Assembly (NCBI GenBank): GCA_031367325.1
Contig: JANLPQ010000050.1
Span: 1 to 31,903, forward strand
DNA from: JAAFIP01 sp031367325
GTDB taxonomy: Bacteria; Pseudomonadota; Gammaproteobacteria; Burkholderiales; Burkholderiaceae_C
Length of the DNA stretch: 31,903 bases
Direction: 5' to 3'
Position numbers and translations under genes: made by a program. Shown here piece by piece: positions 15,107 to 22,415 of this stretch (positions are counted from its first letter, which is position 1; the number at the start of each line of letters is the position of its first letter). Under the pieces are notes generated by a model. It did not search any database. It worked only from the letters and a program-made list of their open reading frames with translations, and was not told the origin of the DNA.

Positions 15107-16543
15107 TTAATGTTTGTACGCCCACTGATTGAGCTCCGACAACTTGAGCCGATACCGCGCCACATTGCCTTCGTACAAATGCGCTAAGTCCACTGTCACG
15201 GCTTCAATCAATGACTGCATGCCGCTAGGGTTGACCAAACTGGCGGCCACTTGCGCTATGTCAGTGGGCGTGCCGCGCAAGTTACCGCGCACGATCTGTT
15301 GCACAGTTTGCTGGATCGCATCGCGGTATTGCAGCCGAAAGGCATCTGGTTCACCCAAGGTTTGGCGAATAGCCAGATAGCGCTGGCAGCTGCGTTCGTA
15401 GGCCCAGATAAATACATCACGCAGCAGCTCGGTACGCTGCAGCTCATATACGCCCAGCAGGCCTTCGATATAGGCTTGTACCGGCACGTCAACAAACGAC
15501 AAAGGGCACAGGTTGTGTTGTAGCAGCGGGATATTGGCAGCCAGGCGCGAAACGCGTTTATTCACATCTTCAAACGCTTGCAGGTATGGCAGATGCACCA
15601 TCGCGAAAAAGGCTTGCTCGAAGGGGTCGGTAATTTGCGCGGCTTTGTTTAGAACTACATCAAAGCCATCTTGCAACTGTTGCGGCACAGCCAGCGGGGT
15701 GTAGCTGGTGCCGCTGATGCGCACCTCGCGCCTGCGCAGGCGGCCGCTGGCTAGCGGATCAGCTATCAAGTTGTCGGACAAGATAGCATGCAAGTTAAGG
15801 ATGGTGAAGCGGTTAAAGCCGATGTCGCCCGCGTTATCGATCAGCATTTCGATGGCAGCTTTATGGTTCAGCACCATTTGCGTCTCTAGCGTGTCTTTAC
15901 CTTGCGCGGTTTGGCCAAACTCGATGAGATTTTGCGTGTCAAGCTGGGTGTACGTGTTGCCCTCTAGCCGCGACGAGGCCCACGACAAATCAACCAGCAA
16001 CCGGTCAAAAATTTGGCGCGCATACGTGCCGGCAGGCTGCGCTGCCTGGCCTGCCTGTGCGGTGCGCCCCTGCTCCCACAAGCGGGCGCGCTGCTGTGGG
16101 CTAAGGTAAGCGGTTTGGTTGGGAATGTATTGGTCTACCAAACTGCGCTGGTAGCCCACGCTGGCGCGCTGCTGCAGGGGCTGGCGGACATGGTCACGTA
16201 TCTCTAGCCCCTGCGCGCAGAGCGGCACTTGCATGGAGGTGTTGATCAAAATGTTGGGTTCAGGCTCGCGCACTTCGTGGATGGGCGGCTGGACGCTAGG
16301 CCATTGCTTTATCAAAGGCGCGGCGCGGTAGACTACGCCGCGCCTGTTGCCGATGGACTGCACCGCGCCCACCGATATTAGATCGCTCAATTTGCGTAAG
16401 ATAGTGCGGCGTGGCACCGGCTGGCCACGGGCCGCCAACGCTTGTTCCAATGCGGCCATACCTATTCCAACCGTACCAGATTGGCTTATTATTTGGCGCA
16501 ATTCATTTGAAATTAGCGATTTCGGCGAAATTAATACTGGCAT
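15107..16543 (-). CDS. Fic family protein with N-terminal winged helix, catalytic His replaced by Gln
   Basis: A Fic/DOC fold protein of 478 aa from ATG 16543. The N-terminal 70 residues form a winged helix (LISNELRQIISQ, PRRTILRKLSDLISVGAV). An alpha-inhibitory motif SSRLEGN lies at about 190-196, in the class II position. The core motif, normally HxFxDGNxRxxR, reads QAFEDVNKRVSR from residue 322. Gln (codon CAA, 15578-15580) replaces the His that activates the AMPylation target hydroxyl, and Val replaces Gly. The second half (LCPLSFVDV, LGVYELQRTELLRDVF) is intact, so this is not a decaying gene. The frame stays open to a TTG at 16600, but that codon lies in the predicted -35 box. Activity is doubtful; a regulatory role is plausible. 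Confidence 0.88.
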   Translation of the reverse strand: MPVLISPKSLISNELRQIISQSGTVGIGMAALEQALAARGQPVPRRTILRKLSDLISVGAVQSIGNRRGVVYRAAPLIKQWPSVQPPIHEVREPEPNILINTSMQVPLCAQGLEIRDHVRQPLQQRASVGYQRSLVDQYIPNQTAYLSPQQRARLWEQGRTAQAGQAAQPAGTYARQIFDRLLVDLSWASSRLEGNTYTQLDTQNLIEFGQTAQGKDTLETQMVLNHKAAIEMLIDNAGDIGFNRFTILNLHAILSDNLIADPLASGRLRRREVRISGTSYTPLAVPQQLQDGFDVVLNKAAQITDPFEQAFFAMVHLPYLQAFEDVNKRVSRLAANIPLLQHNLCPLSFVDVPVQAYIEGLLGVYELQRTELLRDVFIWAYERSCQRYLAIRQTLGEPDAFRLQYRDAIQQTVQQIVRGNLRGTPTDIAQVAASLVNPSGMQSLIEAVTVDLAHLYEGNVARYRLKLSELNQWAYKH

Positions 16544-16544
16544 A

Positions 16545-16612
16545 TGGCGTACAAAATATATTTGTGCGCCAATTATTTCACTTAATTGGCTTAAACGCAA
16601 GTTTATACGCCA
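16545..16612 (-). promoter_or_regulatory. Fic promoter with three operator-like half-sites
   Basis: On the minus strand TTGCGT (16595-16600) and AATAAT (16572-16577) are separated by exactly 17 bases. Immediately downstream is an imperfect inverted repeat, TGGCGTACAAA (16545-16555) and TTTGTGCGCCA (16561-16571), over the expected transcription start. A third copy, TGGCGTATAAA on the minus strand, lies at 16602-16612 beside the -35 box. The arrangement suggests repression, perhaps by the Fic protein's own winged helix. Confidence 0.65.
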
Positions 16613-16621
16613 GAACTTGGG

Positions 16622-17317
16622 TTAAATAAAATTATGTGAATGGCCATGCAGCAAGGGCACAAGAAGTTCTTGGCCCGACAGCGTCAGACTTAAAGCGCGG
16701 GTTTCTTTAGGTGCGCGCAGCCAGTTGTTGGCAATGTACAGTTCTAGCAAGGCCTTGGCCAAACTGCCCGCCAAGTGGTCTTTGCGCTCTGACCAATCCA
16801 TGCAAGGGTAGGCAAAGCGGCTGGTAGATTTTGAAGGTAGCGCTAAGCCCAGCTGCTGCGCCCACGCGCGGCCTGCATCGGTGATTTGCAAACCTTGATC
16901 AACATGACTTAAATACTGCTGGCGCATCAACATCTCAAACTGCGCCACACCCAGCTCGCCTGCCAAGTGGCCATAGCAACGGCGGGCGCATTTCAGCGGC
17001 TTATAAGCAGGTTTGTCCCAGCGGGCGCTTACATTGTCACGCTCAGCCACCATCGACAGGGCTTCTAGCGCGCAGGCGATGTCGCCGTCGGCCAAACTAA
17101 AGTATTTGTGGCGGCCTTGCTGGCGCAGGGCCACCAGGCCGTTGTCCAGCAGCTGGGCAAGCTGCGTACTGGCCGCTTGGGGCGTGATGCCTGCGGCCGT
17201 GGCCAGCTCGCCAGCGCTTCTGTGCTCACCGCCCAGCAACGCGGCCAGCATGCGCGCGCGGGTGGGGTCGGCGATGACGGCGGCAACGCGGGAAAAGCGG
17301 GGCTCTGGGGAGTGCAT
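16622..17317 (-). CDS. ArsR-type winged-helix transcriptional regulator
   Basis: A 231-aa regulator. The ArsR-like domain covers residues about 6-85: AAVIADPTRARMLAALLGG, recognition helix ITPQAASTQLAQLLDNGLV, wing RQQGRHKYFSL. The C-terminal half (CARRCYGHLAGELGV, YPCMDWSERKDHLAG) is conserved in a longer branch of the family, whose ligand I do not know. No classic metal-binding CVC motif is present. The ORF starts at a GTG (17323); I choose the ATG six bases later. It lies upstream of the Fic gene on the same strand, but Fic has its own promoter in the gap. Confidence 0.88.
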   Translation of the reverse strand: MHSPEPRFSRVAAVIADPTRARMLAALLGGEHRSAGELATAAGITPQAASTQLAQLLDNGLVALRQQGRHKYFSLADGDIACALEALSMVAERDNVSARWDKPAYKPLKCARRCYGHLAGELGVAQFEMLMRQQYLSHVDQGLQITDAGRAWAQQLGLALPSKSTSRFAYPCMDWSERKDHLAGSLAKALLELYIANNWLRAPKETRALSLTLSGQELLVPLLHGHSHNFI

Positions 17318-17386
17318 AGACACACTGTACGCGGCAATAGGCGTCTGCTGCTACTGGCTAGGCAGAAGTATGCCAACTGCAAGTGC

Positions 17387-17431
17387 TACAAATTACATAG
17401 CTGCTTGAGCAGGTTCTACGGCCTGAACTGC
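17387..17431 (+). repeat. Dispersed repeat copy (GGCCTGAACTGC type)
   Basis: Core ATAGCTGCTTGAGCAGG followed by TTCTACGGCCTGAACTGC. It sits in the gap between the ArsR-type gene start and the patatin gene stop. It shares its 3' variant with the copy at 21583-21632. Confidence 0.75.
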
Positions 17432-17494
17432 TTACAAGACCTAAAAAAATGCCGTCACAGACGTAAATATCTAGGCTGTCGCTAAGACGTAGGC

Positions 17495-18388
17495 TCAAGC
17501 GTGCAAGGCTTTGATGCTGGCAGCTTGCGCCATGGTTTGCTCGTAGCCTGCGCGCATGGCACGCTCGCGAAACTCGCGGCTGGCGCTGACGTAGTAGCCA
17601 AAATTGGGGTGCAGGGTCAGGTCGGCGGCACGCGCGTCGGGTTCGGTCAGGGCACGTTTGCGCAGGTCGCCTTCGCGGTAGCGGCCAGCCGTCTCGGGGG
17701 CTTTGTCTTCATGGGCTGATGCGTCAATGGCCAGCACTTTGGTGGCACCCAAAGCGCGTGCCATGCGCACAGGCATGGGAGCTACCAAGTCAGCATCCAC
17801 ATACTGCTGCCCGCGCACGCGCACGGGGGTGAACAAGCCTTCAATCGCGCAGCTGGCCTGCACGGCCACGCCGCCGTCGCCGGCGTTAAACAGCACCGGC
17901 GTGCGACTGCTTTTAGCCACTACCGCCGCCGCAAACCGGGTTTTGAGTTTTTCAATCGGCTGGTTCACCAGCGACCGGTTGATCAGCTCGGCTATGGGGG
18001 TGCCTGCAAAACGGCCCTCGCCCGTCACAGCCAATCGGCCCATCTCGGTGATGCCCAGCTCTAGCGCCATACGCTCCAGCTCTACCCCGCTGATGCCACA
18101 GGCGTATAGCGCGCCCACCAGCGCACCCACCGACCCGCCCACGATCAGGTCGGGTTTGCAGCCCAGCTCGTCTAGCGCCTTGATCACGCCCACATGCACA
18201 AAGCCGCGCGGCCCGCCAGAGCTAAGCACCCAGGTGATGCGCGCGGGCTGCACCAGCGCAGCGTCAAAACGCGGTGCATTGTCACCATCATGGTTGTAGT
18301 CAGGTGCAAAAGTACAGCCTGCTAGGGCCGCGGTACTGGCCGCTAATGCAGTGGCGCTGGCGTAGTGTAGAAGTTGGCGGCGTTGCAT
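17495..18388 (-). CDS. Patatin-like phospholipase lipoprotein
   Basis: A predicted lipid acyl hydrolase (297 aa) exported and lipid-anchored: MQRRQLL, hydrophobic core and lipobox ALAGC with Cys25. The patatin fold shows the oxyanion loop SSGGPRGFVHVG (56-67), nucleophile Ser86 in GGSVG, and the dyad Asp in YVDADLVAPMPV (Asp198), where the usual DGG/DGA reads DAD. The C-terminal HPNFGYYVSASREFRERAM is typical of RssA-related periplasmic members. The twin Arg near the N-terminus could mean Tat export, but the motif is incomplete. It appears to be transcribed alone. Confidence 0.9.
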   Translation of the reverse strand: MQRRQLLHYASATALAASTAALAGCTFAPDYNHDGDNAPRFDAALVQPARITWVLSSGGPRGFVHVGVIKALDELGCKPDLIVGGSVGALVGALYACGISGVELERMALELGITEMGRLAVTGEGRFAGTPIAELINRSLVNQPIEKLKTRFAAAVVAKSSRTPVLFNAGDGGVAVQASCAIEGLFTPVRVRGQQYVDADLVAPMPVRMARALGATKVLAIDASAHEDKAPETAGRYREGDLRKRALTEPDARAADLTLHPNFGYYVSASREFRERAMRAGYEQTMAQAASIKALHA

Positions 18389-18464
18389 GGGCGATGAAAG
18401 GGCGCGGTGTGACGCGGCGTATAACTAATCGGGCGACTAGTCAACAGCTGGACGCATGGATGAT

Positions 18465-18683
18465 TTAGTCTTTTGGAAGCGGTTGCGCATCGCCAGAGGA
18501 TGCGGCCTGCGTCGGATTGCCTGCTGGGAGCGCAACCGCGTCTACATTGTCCTTAGCATCCGCAACCGCGCCTTGGGGCGCAAAGCACATTTTCGTGCCG
18601 TCCCACTGCTGGCCGCACCAGCACTGGCCCTGTGCATTGATCATGCAGTGGCCTGTGCCACAGCAACGAGCGTCGTCTTCCAT
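18465..18683 (-). CDS. Cys-rich mini-protein downstream of tRNA-Arg
   Basis: A 72-aa frame starting at ATG 18683, 27 bases after the 3' end of tRNA-Arg on the same strand. Residues 7-33 contain six Cys with even spacing and flanking aromatic and Gly residues (RCCGTGHCMIN, QCWCGQQWDGTKMC), which looks like a metal or Fe-S binding knuckle. Residues 36-72 are Ala/Asp/Pro-rich and disordered. I believe similar small proteins occur in other Comamonadaceae but cannot verify this here. The antisense frames at this locus are poor. No function can be assigned. Confidence 0.6.
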   Translation of the reverse strand: MEDDARCCGTGHCMINAQGQCWCGQQWDGTKMCFAPQGAVADAKDNVDAVALPAGNPTQAASSGDAQPLPKD

Positions 18684-18710
18684 GTTAAAAGTTGCCTCAA
18701 AAAATACAGA

Positions 18711-18786
18711 TGGTGCGGCTGGCGGGGATCGAACCCACGACCCTTGGCTTCGGAGGCCAATACTCTATCCACTGAGCTACAGCCGC
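18711..18786 (-). tRNA. tRNA-Arg (anticodon CCG)
   Basis: A 76-nt cloverleaf with encoded CCA. The acceptor stem is GCGGCTG / CAGCCGC with discriminator A. T8 and A9 precede GCTCAGTGGATAGAG (D arm). The anticodon stem TTGGC / GCCAA encloses loop CTCCGAA, anticodon CCG, which reads CGG. The T arm contains GGTTCGATC. Confidence 0.97.
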
Positions 18787-18847
18787 ACATACCCATGGAT
18801 TGTAGTGTGGTTGGCGCTGCGGCAAGGGTTTGCACGGGCAGCACGGT

Positions 18848-18853
18848 TATAAT
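18848..18853 (+). promoter_or_regulatory. -10 box of the cytochrome c gene
   Basis: A perfect TATAAT lies 35 bases before the cytochrome c ATG. The best -35 candidates upstream (TTGCAC at 18830) have unusually short spacing, so activation may need a regulator. Confidence 0.4.
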
Positions 18854-18887
18854 TAAAGGTTGTTTTAATGCACTGATTGAAATCCCC

Positions 18888-19541
18888 ATGAGCAGCCCTG
18901 ACCACACCGACCACAGCCACGATATGAGCCACGACGGCCCCATCAAAACTCCGATGCAGCTGCTGATGACGGTGTTATTCTCTTTTGTGGCACCCGTATT
19001 TATCATCATCGGCTTGGTGTACTACGTGACCACACAGGCCAAACCCACTACCAGCGCCGAAGCAATTGCTGCGGAAGCCAAAGGCAAAGACGGCGTAGGC
19101 TTGGGCGGGCTGTCGGCGGCTGATCTGAGCAAATCGGTAGCGGCACGCATTCAAAAAGTAGGCACTGTGGAGATTCGCGATGCGAACCGTGCCCTCAAAG
19201 CCGGTGAAGAAATCTACAAAGCACAGTGCGTGACCTGCCACGGCGCAGGCTTGGCAGGTGCGCCTAAGTTTGGCGATGCGGGCGCTTGGGGTGCGCGTAT
19301 TGCCACTGGCTACCCAGCGCTGTGGAACTCAGCCCTAAAGGGTAAAGGCGCTATGGGCGCGCAAGGCGGCGGCGACTATGACGACGTAGAAATTGGCCGG
19401 GCCGTGGTGTACATGACGGCGGCTGCAGGTGGTAAATTTCCTATTCCTGAGCCCGTTGCCGCAGCACCGGTTGACGGTGCGTCTGCTGCGGCCTCAGCTC
19501 CAGCAGCCTCGGCAGCGTCTGCTCCGGTGGCAGCCAAGTAA
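18888..19541 (+). CDS. Membrane-anchored c-type cytochrome (c5-like)
   Basis: A 217-aa electron carrier tethered to the inner membrane with its heme domain in the periplasm. The cytosolic N-terminus is His/Asp-rich (HTDHSHDMSHD). One membrane helix is at about 24-47. Heme is attached at CVTCH (114-118), and Met156 (KGKGAMGAQGG) is the probable sixth ligand; VVYMTAAAGG is the usual C-terminal helix. After residue 188 comes an Ala/Pro/Ser tail. I choose ATG 18888; the frame open from 18456 runs across tRNA-Arg and is not real upstream. It is monocistronic, with its own terminator. Confidence 0.92.
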   Translation: MSSPDHTDHSHDMSHDGPIKTPMQLLMTVLFSFVAPVFIIIGLVYYVTTQAKPTTSAEAIAAEAKGKDGVGLGGLSAADLSKSVAARIQKVGTVEIRDANRALKAGEEIYKAQCVTCHGAGLAGAPKFGDAGAWGARIATGYPALWNSALKGKGAMGAQGGGDYDDVEIGRAVVYMTAAAGGKFPIPEPVAAAPVDGASAAASAPAASAASAPVAAK

Positions 19542-19558
19542 ACAGCCAGCTTATATTT

Positions 19559-19584
19559 AAAACCGCCTTTTGAGGCGGTTTTTT
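19559..19584 (+). terminator. Rho-independent terminator after cytochrome c
   Basis: A 9-bp stem AAAACCGCC / GGCGGTTTT with a 6-base loop and six consecutive T residues, 18 bases after the stop codon. Confidence 0.93.
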
Positions 19585-19599
19585 ATTGCCGAATAGCGT

Positions 19600-19643
19600 T
19601 GTAACCCAAGCTAATCCTGCTCAGGCAGCTATTTAATAAATAG
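19600..19643 (-). repeat. Dispersed repeat copy, minus orientation
   Basis: On the minus strand: AAATAGCTGCCTGAGCAGG followed by ATTAGCTTGGGTTACA. It belongs to the same 3' variant as the copies at 12901 and 4143. It lies between the cytochrome c terminator and the next gene's stop. Confidence 0.75.
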
Positions 19644-19655
19644 CAAATGGAATTG

Positions 19656-20225
19656 TTATGTAGTTGCTGTAGTAGCCTGCATCGCCTGCGGCTGTTGCAT
19701 CGCCTGCGGCGAGCGCACGTAGCCGTAGTGCTGGGGTAGCTGCGCGGCCAGCTCTTGCTGGGGCACCCACAGACCTTGTTCTACAGCGTCAGCGGCTAGG
19801 CCTACGTCTTGTGTATGCACTAGGCCAAAGCCAGCCTCGGTTTCCATGTACACGCGGCCCTGCTCGTCCACCACGCAGCGCTGGGCGCGCACAGCCAAGC
19901 CGGTGTGCGCTACTAAACTAAAGTCGCTTTGCACACGCCATACGTAGGGCGTGGCTTGCAGCTCGACATACACGCGCTGGGGGCCGTTTTGAAAAAACCA
20001 TTGGCCTTGTTTATCGGCCGCGTAGTTGCGGTTGATAAAGTCGATCAGCTTTTCGTGCTGCAACAATGACCCTTTGGCACCGTCTACACCGCTGCTAAAG
20101 CTACCCAAGGCTTGCACGCGGTCATCGCGCATCCACCAGCCACCGCGTGCGTCCAGCCCCAGCCAGCCGTAGCAGTGGGGCACATTGGGCCACTTGGCCA
20201 TTGCTTTAAGTACCATGTCATCCAT
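19656..20225 (-). CDS. Conserved-looking protein of unknown function (DUF2946-like label uncertain)
   Basis: A 189-aa soluble protein from ATG 20225. The N-terminus (MDDMVLKAMAKWPNVPHCYG, then WLGLDARGGWWMRDDR) looks strongly conserved and recalls Comamonadaceae proteins, though I cannot name the family with certainty. The body is beta-rich (QGQWFFQNGPQRVYVEL, VVDEQGRVYMETEAGFG) with no membrane segment or signal. The C-terminus is low-complexity QAMQQPQAMQATTATT, produced by a direct repeat GCATCGCCTGCGGC. The ORF extension to 20315 lacks support. Possibly a regulator or adaptor; nothing shows an enzyme site. Confidence 0.75.
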   Translation of the reverse strand: MDDMVLKAMAKWPNVPHCYGWLGLDARGGWWMRDDRVQALGSFSSGVDGAKGSLLQHEKLIDFINRNYAADKQGQWFFQNGPQRVYVELQATPYVWRVQSDFSLVAHTGLAVRAQRCVVDEQGRVYMETEAGFGLVHTQDVGLAADAVEQGLWVPQQELAAQLPQHYGYVRSPQAMQQPQAMQATTATT

Positions 20226-20460
20226 GGCTTGATTATCGCGGCTTGGGCAATAGCCTGTACTGCGCGGTGTACTTGGCCAACCTGACGCAGTCACTTTAGC
20301 TCTTCTTAAGGCCATCGTTTGGTCTGCGCTTGCCCTAGGCGTCTGGCAAACGGCTGGTTTTGGGAAAATGTGGGGTTGAGCGCTAGCGTAGGATCAGCTT
20401 GGACAGACCAAGTAAGTGCATACCTACCCAGCGATAGCCGCCAAGCCTGGCATCACAACA

Positions 20461-21576
20461 CTAAGTGTTCTGCAGCAGCCAGGCACCCACTGCATCAGGC
20501 AGCGCGCGCACATGGCCCGGTGGTCCGCCTGTCGGAAATCCCACATGCCCGCCATGCTGGGGCTGCCATAGCGTCACGCTGGGGCTGACCTCATGCTGCT
20601 GCGGCAGGCTGGCCACAGGAACAAAGCGATCGTTTTGCGCGTTCAGCACCAGCGCGGGGATGCGGATGCGGCGCATGTGTGGCTTGGCCGAGGCTAATCG
20701 CCAATAGTCATCGGTATTTTTAAAGCCGTGCAGCGGTGCGGTAAACAAGTTGTCAAACTCGTACAAATCGCGCGTGGCCAGTAGTTTCTCGCGGTCAAAC
20801 AGTTTAGGGTGTAGCACCCAGCGCTCCAGTGCCTTGGGCTTCATGGTGCGTAAAAACATGCGTGTGTACACCTGCCGGTTAAAGCCGGTGCCAATCGCGC
20901 GACCTGATGCGGTGAGGTCGAGCGGCGAGCACACCGACACCACTGCACTCACCACCCCCGCTGCCGCAGCGCCCATCTCTTGCGCCCAGCGCATCAGCGC
21001 ATTGCCCCCTAGCGACACGCCTACCGCTACGATGCGGCGCGTGCCATAGTCACGCCGCATGCGTTGCAAGATCCAGCCTATTTCTTCGTAGTCACCCGAA
21101 TGGTAGGCACGCGGCGCGCGGTTGATCTCGCCGCTACAACCCCGAAAATGCGGCACCGCGTAGGCCCAGCCATGCTGCGCAGCCCAGTCGGCAAACGCCT
21201 CGGCATAGTGGCTGCGCGATGAGCCTTCTAGGCCGTGGAACAGTACGAGCAAAGGTTGGTCAGTCTTCGCCAAGGCATGCGTCGCAGCATTGTGTGCAGC
21301 CTCGGGTGCAAAGTCTTTGGACACTGCCTTGTTCGCACTTGCAAGACTAGCCAGTGGCGAGGGCACAGCCGTCGCGATCATGTTGTGGCCCGTGTCAGCC
21401 GCTCTATCGACCTGCGCATTGACCGCAAAATCTACATCGACAAAATCACCATCAGGTGCATCCCAGCGCGCACGCCTGTACACCGGTGCGGGACCAAAAT
21501 AGCGGCGCGAAAAAAGCGCAGGCCAAATGGTTTGCGCCTGGCCACCTGGCAGCCAACGCGGTGCTTGGTAATGCAT
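20461..21576 (-). CDS. YheT-family alpha/beta hydrolase
   Basis: A 371-aa esterase-like hydrolase of the COG0429 YheT/ABHD1 group; the natural substrate is not established. It begins with the typical WLPGGQAQTIWPALF. HGLEGS (114-119) forms the oxyanion loop and FRGCSGE follows. The nucleophile is Ser188 in GVSLGGNA, with Asp316 (NAQNDRFVP) and His344 (HGGHVGFP) completing the triad. Residues about 54-107 form an Ala/Ser-rich insertion between the first strands and the HG loop, absent from typical members. The next gene upstream on this strand is the SnoaL/NTF2-like gene, with a dispersed repeat copy in the gap. Confidence 0.92.
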   Translation of the reverse strand: MHYQAPRWLPGGQAQTIWPALFSRRYFGPAPVYRRARWDAPDGDFVDVDFAVNAQVDRAADTGHNMIATAVPSPLASLASANKAVSKDFAPEAAHNAATHALAKTDQPLLVLFHGLEGSSRSHYAEAFADWAAQHGWAYAVPHFRGCSGEINRAPRAYHSGDYEEIGWILQRMRRDYGTRRIVAVGVSLGGNALMRWAQEMGAAAAGVVSAVVSVCSPLDLTASGRAIGTGFNRQVYTRMFLRTMKPKALERWVLHPKLFDREKLLATRDLYEFDNLFTAPLHGFKNTDDYWRLASAKPHMRRIRIPALVLNAQNDRFVPVASLPQQHEVSPSVTLWQPQHGGHVGFPTGGPPGHVRALPDAVGAWLLQNT

Positions 21577-21582
21577 AGACTA

Positions 21583-21632
21583 TTTACTATAAATTTAATA
21601 GCTGCTTGAGCAGGTTTTACGGCCTAGACTGC
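21583..21632 (+). repeat. Dispersed repeat copy (GGCCTAGACTGC type)
   Basis: AATTTAATAGCTGCTTGAGC continues as AGGTTTTACGGCCTAGACTGC. It fills most of the gap between the YheT and SnoaL/NTF2-like genes and pairs with the copy at 17387 in its 3' variant. Confidence 0.75.
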
Positions 21633-21644
21633 ACATATTGCCTA

Positions 21645-22094
21645 TTAATGCAAAACCATCGGAGCTTCACTGAGTTCTTGCATCTCGAGCGGCGTACCAG
21701 GGCTGGCGTGGTGCGCCACCATACGCCAGCCTTGCGCGGTCTTGTGGTACACGTTGGTAGCGATCACGTAGGCCTCGCGTGGGCCGTTTTCAGTCAGTAC
21801 TTCAATTTTTTCTAAGACGTTGTGCACCGCGCTGGCTAACGATTCAATCTTGCGCACACGCTGGGGCGTAGCCTTGATGGTGCCGTTAGAAAACATGCCA
21901 TCAAACGCCGCGCGAATAGCACTGATGCCCACCACGCGTGGCCCGCCGGGGTGCACGCACACCACCTCGTCCTCATCAGCCCAGCAACCCATTAATTTTT
22001 CAATGTCGCCCGTTTGCAAGGCTTCGTAAAACACGGCTTCAATATCATCAGCGCTGCCGCCAACAGTGAGCGATTGGAGTTTGGATTTACGCAT
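21645..22094 (-). CDS. SnoaL/NTF2-like domain protein (DUF4440 type)
   Basis: A 149-aa cone-fold protein. Helix ADDIEAVFYEALQTGDIEKL is followed by WADEDEVVCVHPGGPRVVG and IRAAFDGMFSNG, the classic SnoaL-like_3 pattern. The C-terminal strands are EAYVIATNVYHKTAQGWRMV and AHHASPGTP. Such domains may be enzymes or ligand carriers; the specific activity is unknown. ATG 22094 (MRKSKLQSL) is preferred to the ORF start at 22166, whose extra residues are atypical. Confidence 0.88.
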   Translation of the reverse strand: MRKSKLQSLTVGGSADDIEAVFYEALQTGDIEKLMGCWADEDEVVCVHPGGPRVVGISAIRAAFDGMFSNGTIKATPQRVRKIESLASAVHNVLEKIEVLTENGPREAYVIATNVYHKTAQGWRMVAHHASPGTPLEMQELSEAPMVLH

Positions 22095-22212
22095 AGTGTG
22101 ATTATGGTGAAAAACGCTAAGCTCGTGTGCAAACAATGGCATCACGGCGGCATGGCAATGACACACGCCTCTAGCCTATAGGAGAACCGCTCAATAACTA
22201 CAGGCAGTGGCC

Positions 22213-22245
22213 ACAAACAAAAACGCCAACCCTAGGGTTGGCGTT
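22213..22245 (-). terminator. Terminator after tRNA-fMet
   Basis: On the minus strand, 7 bases after the tRNA CCA end, a 10-bp stem AACGCCAACC / GGTTGGCGTT with loop CTAG runs into a T-rich tract (TTTTGTTTG). It marks the end of the ribosomal operon transcript and tRNA. Confidence 0.9.
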
Positions 22246-22252
22246 AAATATT

Positions 22253-22329
<77 letters not shown>

Positions 22330-22348
22330 TCTGAATCTCTATTTTACT

Positions 22349-22379
22349 CTGAATCACTTCGCAGTGCGGCGTGATTCAG
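22349..22379 (-). terminator. Stem-loop between rplQ and tRNA-fMet
   Basis: A 9-bp stem CTGAATCAC / GTGATTCAG with a 13-base loop, without a U-tract. It could be an attenuator or an RNase processing site separating mRNA from the tRNA precursor. Confidence 0.5.
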
Positions 22380-22415
22380 AAATATAAACTGCCATGTTTA
22401 ACATGGCCAGCCTAG

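Noticed and set aside
16544..16600. TTG-initiated N-terminal extension of the Fic protein
   Set aside because: The TTG lies in the predicted -35 box and the region holds the operator repeat; ATG 16543 fits the winged-helix start.
18711..18786. tRNA-Arg as an integration site for a genomic island
   Set aside because: No integrase, no direct repeat of the tRNA 3' end, and ordinary chromosomal genes on both sides.
18456..18887. 361-codon reading of the cytochrome c frame from 18456
   Set aside because: The upstream part runs antisense through tRNA-Arg and the Cys-rich gene; the transmembrane start at 18888 follows a TATAAT box.
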